34,065 nucleotides of DNA from Gammaproteobacteria bacterium (GTDB lineage: Bacteria; Pseudomonadota; Gammaproteobacteria; UWMA-0217), in the NCBI GenBank assembly GCA_027081275.1, contig JALWKV010000251.1:1-34065 (forward strand), written 5' to 3'. The notes beneath the pieces are model-generated. The model had not been told where the DNA came from. It was given only the letters and a program-made list of their open reading frames with translations, and ran no database searches. Positions within the stretch are counted from its first letter, which is position 1. The number at the start of each line of letters is the position of its first letter. A program made the position numbers and the translations under genes. Of this stretch, positions 32,914-34,065 are shown one piece after another.

Positions 32914-33558
32914 TCAGCGCGCATCGGGCAGCGGATTGAAGAAATGCCGCCCCTTGCCGATGGTGCGGATCCGCTCGAACAGCCGCTGGTAATCGTTTTC
33001 ATTGTGGGCAAAGTCGATTTCGGTGGCATTGACGATCAGCAGCGGCGCCTCGTTGTAGTAGTGGAAGTAGCTGGCGTAGGCATCGGCCAGCTGATGCAGA
33101 TAGGTGGTGTCGATGGGACGCTCGAAACGACGCCCACGCTTGCGAATCCGCCGCAACAGCACTTCGGTCGGCGCCTGCAGATAGACGACCAGATCCGGCT
33201 TGGGCGCACGCTCGATCAACGACTGGTAGATCTGGTCGTAGAGCCTGAACTCGGTATCGCTCAGCGTCGCCTCGGCGAACAGCCGGTCTTTCTCCAGCAG
33301 GAAATCGGCAACGATCCGGCTGTCTTCCCGCTCCACGTCGATGGACTCCACCTGCTGCTTGCGCTGCAGCAGGAAGAACAGCTGGGTGTGCAGCGCCATC
33401 TGCCGCGGATTGCTGTAGAACTTTTCCAGAAACGGGTTCTCGTCGGCCTTTTCCAGCACCAGACTGGCGCGCATGTCCTCGGCCAGACGCGAGGCCAGCG
33501 TCGTCTTGCCGACGCCGATGGGGCCCTCGACCACGATGTAGCGGGTTTCTTCAGTCAT
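32914..33558 (-). CDS. deoxynucleoside kinase
   Basis: A 214-residue P-loop kinase of the deoxyadenosine/deoxyguanosine kinase family. GPIGVGKTTLA is the P-loop near residue 12, EKADENPFLEKFY is the base-recognition region, ADFLLEKDRLFA carries the DR(S/Y)-like segment, and RIRKRGRRFE is the arginine lid. Family members salvage deoxynucleosides; in many gammaproteobacteria this gene sits before panB, often after folK, which is not seen here. The ATG at 33558 has AGGA before it, so it is preferred over the one at 33570. An IS30 element begins less than 100 bases upstream of the gene, where its promoter or folK would be expected. Confidence 0.9.
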   Translation of the reverse strand: MTEETRYIVVEGPIGVGKTTLASRLAEDMRASLVLEKADENPFLEKFYSNPRQMALHTQLFFLLQRKQQVESIDVEREDSRIVADFLLEKDRLFAEATLSDTEFRLYDQIYQSLIERAPKPDLVVYLQAPTEVLLRRIRKRGRRFERPIDTTYLHQLADAYASYFHYYNEAPLLIVNATEIDFAHNENDYQRLFERIRTIGKGRHFFNPLPDAR

Positions 33559-33656
33559 CTGATCCTGCATTCTCCGAGTGTCGGTAACTACTCAGCTCAC
33601 CCCTGAAAGCCGCCTTGGATTCAAGTCGTAAGTGCAACTCGATCTAGAGAGGATGG

Positions 33657-33683
33657 GTAAGCCGCGGTAGCATCACGGCTTAC
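33657..33683. repeat. hairpin in the IS30 leader
   Basis: GTAAGCCG (33657-33664) and CGGCTTAC (33676-33683), extended by GGAT/ATCC with a small mismatch, lie 27 bases before the transposase start. Such leaders can limit transposase expression from outside transcripts. Confidence 0.45.
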
Positions 33684-33709
33684 TCTATCCAGCAAGAAAG
33701 AGGAGCACG

Positions 33710-34065
33710 ATGAAAGGCTACACGCAGCTTACCCAAGAGGAACGATACCAGATCTATGCGTTGAAGAAAGCTGGCCACAGCCAGCAGGAAATCGCCAAAA
33801 CGCTATGCCGTAGTCCCTCGACGATCAGCCGGGAGCTGAGAAGGAACAAAGGCCTGAGAGGATTCCGGCCCAAACAGGCCCATAGGTTTGCACAGAACCG
33901 CAAGAAAGCGCGGCATCGAAAGCGGATACCGGACTCGTGCTGGGTGCGCGTGGATCAGCTGCTTCGGGAAGACTGGAGTCCAGAGCAGGTCAGTGGCTGG
34001 CTGGCCCGAGAAGAAGGGCTGAAGATCAGCCATGAGTGGATTTACCAGCATGTGTATGAGGACAA
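33710..34065 (+). mobile_element. IS30-family transposase, cut by the window end
   Basis: The first 118 codons of a transposase. The N-terminal helix-turn-helix is the IS30 signature: YTQLTQEERYQIYALKKAG then SQQEIAKTLCRSPSTISREL and RRNKG. It is followed by a basic segment (RKKARHRKRIPDSCWVRV) and WSPEQVSGWLAREEG, also typical. A GAGGAG site precedes the ATG at 33710. The DDE catalytic domain lies beyond the window. The left end of the element is probably near 33620-33645 (the CAAGTCGTAAGTGCAACTC region), but terminal repeats cannot be confirmed without the right end. Confidence 0.92.

Noticed and set aside
31882-33606. A 574-codon plus-strand frame across panC, panB and the kinase
   Set aside because: It spans three genuine genes on the other strand and their intergenic gaps, with no family features.
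1-34065. CRISPR arrays or prophage
   Set aside because: No regularly spaced direct repeats and no phage structural, integrase or lysis genes were seen; the only mobile element is the IS30 fragment at the right edge.

Overview
The window is a high-GC chromosomal segment that fits a free-living gammaproteobacterium, possibly a Chromatiales-like or sulfur-oxidising lineage. The main evidence is the gene set: RecJ next to an RpfE-type protein, LysS, a full RfaH, RF2 with its programmed frameshift, QueE-QueC beside tRNA-Lys, and a deoxynucleoside kinase-PanB-PanC run. A di-haem c4-type cytochrome and a DUF3365 haem lipoprotein suggest a respiratory, cytochrome-rich organism. The lineage is inferred from gene content, not from an alignment.

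Layout. 1-5.5 kb (minus strand): a DUF302 protein, a cytochrome c4-like protein, a haem-binding lipoprotein just upstream of an FtsH protease, and an unrecognised exported coiled-coil protein. 5.7-7.3 kb (plus): a class III nucleotide cyclase fused to an FHA domain, followed by a lipoprotein. 7.28-7.63 kb: no convincing gene, but a hairpin, a strong Shine-Dalgarno with a dead-end mini-ORF and several dyads. 7.6-10.7 kb (plus): rpfE-like, recJ and a ComEA-like helix-hairpin-helix protein. 10.8-13.9 kb (plus): two envelope polysaccharide genes, a heparinase II/III-like protein and an O-antigen ligase/polymerase-like membrane protein. 14.0-17.4 kb: lysS (+), rfaH (-) and prfB (+, with a +1 frameshift).

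17.6-19.8 kb (minus): a 2OG-Fe(II) dioxygenase, queE and queC, then tRNA-Lys(TTT) from its own promoter. 20.0-22.1 kb (minus): a dihydrolipoamide-dehydrogenase-like flavoprotein, a small unknown protein and an orphan MbcA/ParS/Xre antitoxin-like protein, with overlapping or nearly touching ends. 22.3-25.6 kb: several small or unrecognised conserved-looking proteins, a GNAT-like protein and an inverted pair of CCCTCTCCC-type repeats. 25.9-29.6 kb (plus): an EgtC/YafJ-like amidotransferase homologue with Ser where the catalytic Cys2 should be, an exported protein with an acidic run, nadC, and an outer-membrane beta-barrel candidate. 29.6-33.6 kb (minus): an exported Pro/Ala-rich protein, panD with its own promoter, and the dNK-panB-panC run. 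33.7 kb to the end: the start of an IS30-family transposase.

Functionally, most of the window is core metabolism: queuosine precursor synthesis, NAD and pantothenate synthesis, translation and DNA repair. The less ordinary parts are the cyclase-FHA/lipoprotein pair, the haem-lipoprotein/FtsH pair, the Ser2 EgtC-like protein, the orphan antitoxin-like gene in a flavoenzyme operon, the geneless leader at 7.35-7.51 kb, and the insertion of polysaccharide genes and rfaH into what is often a compact recJ/prfB/lysS neighbourhood. I saw no CRISPR array, prophage or recognisable defence island.
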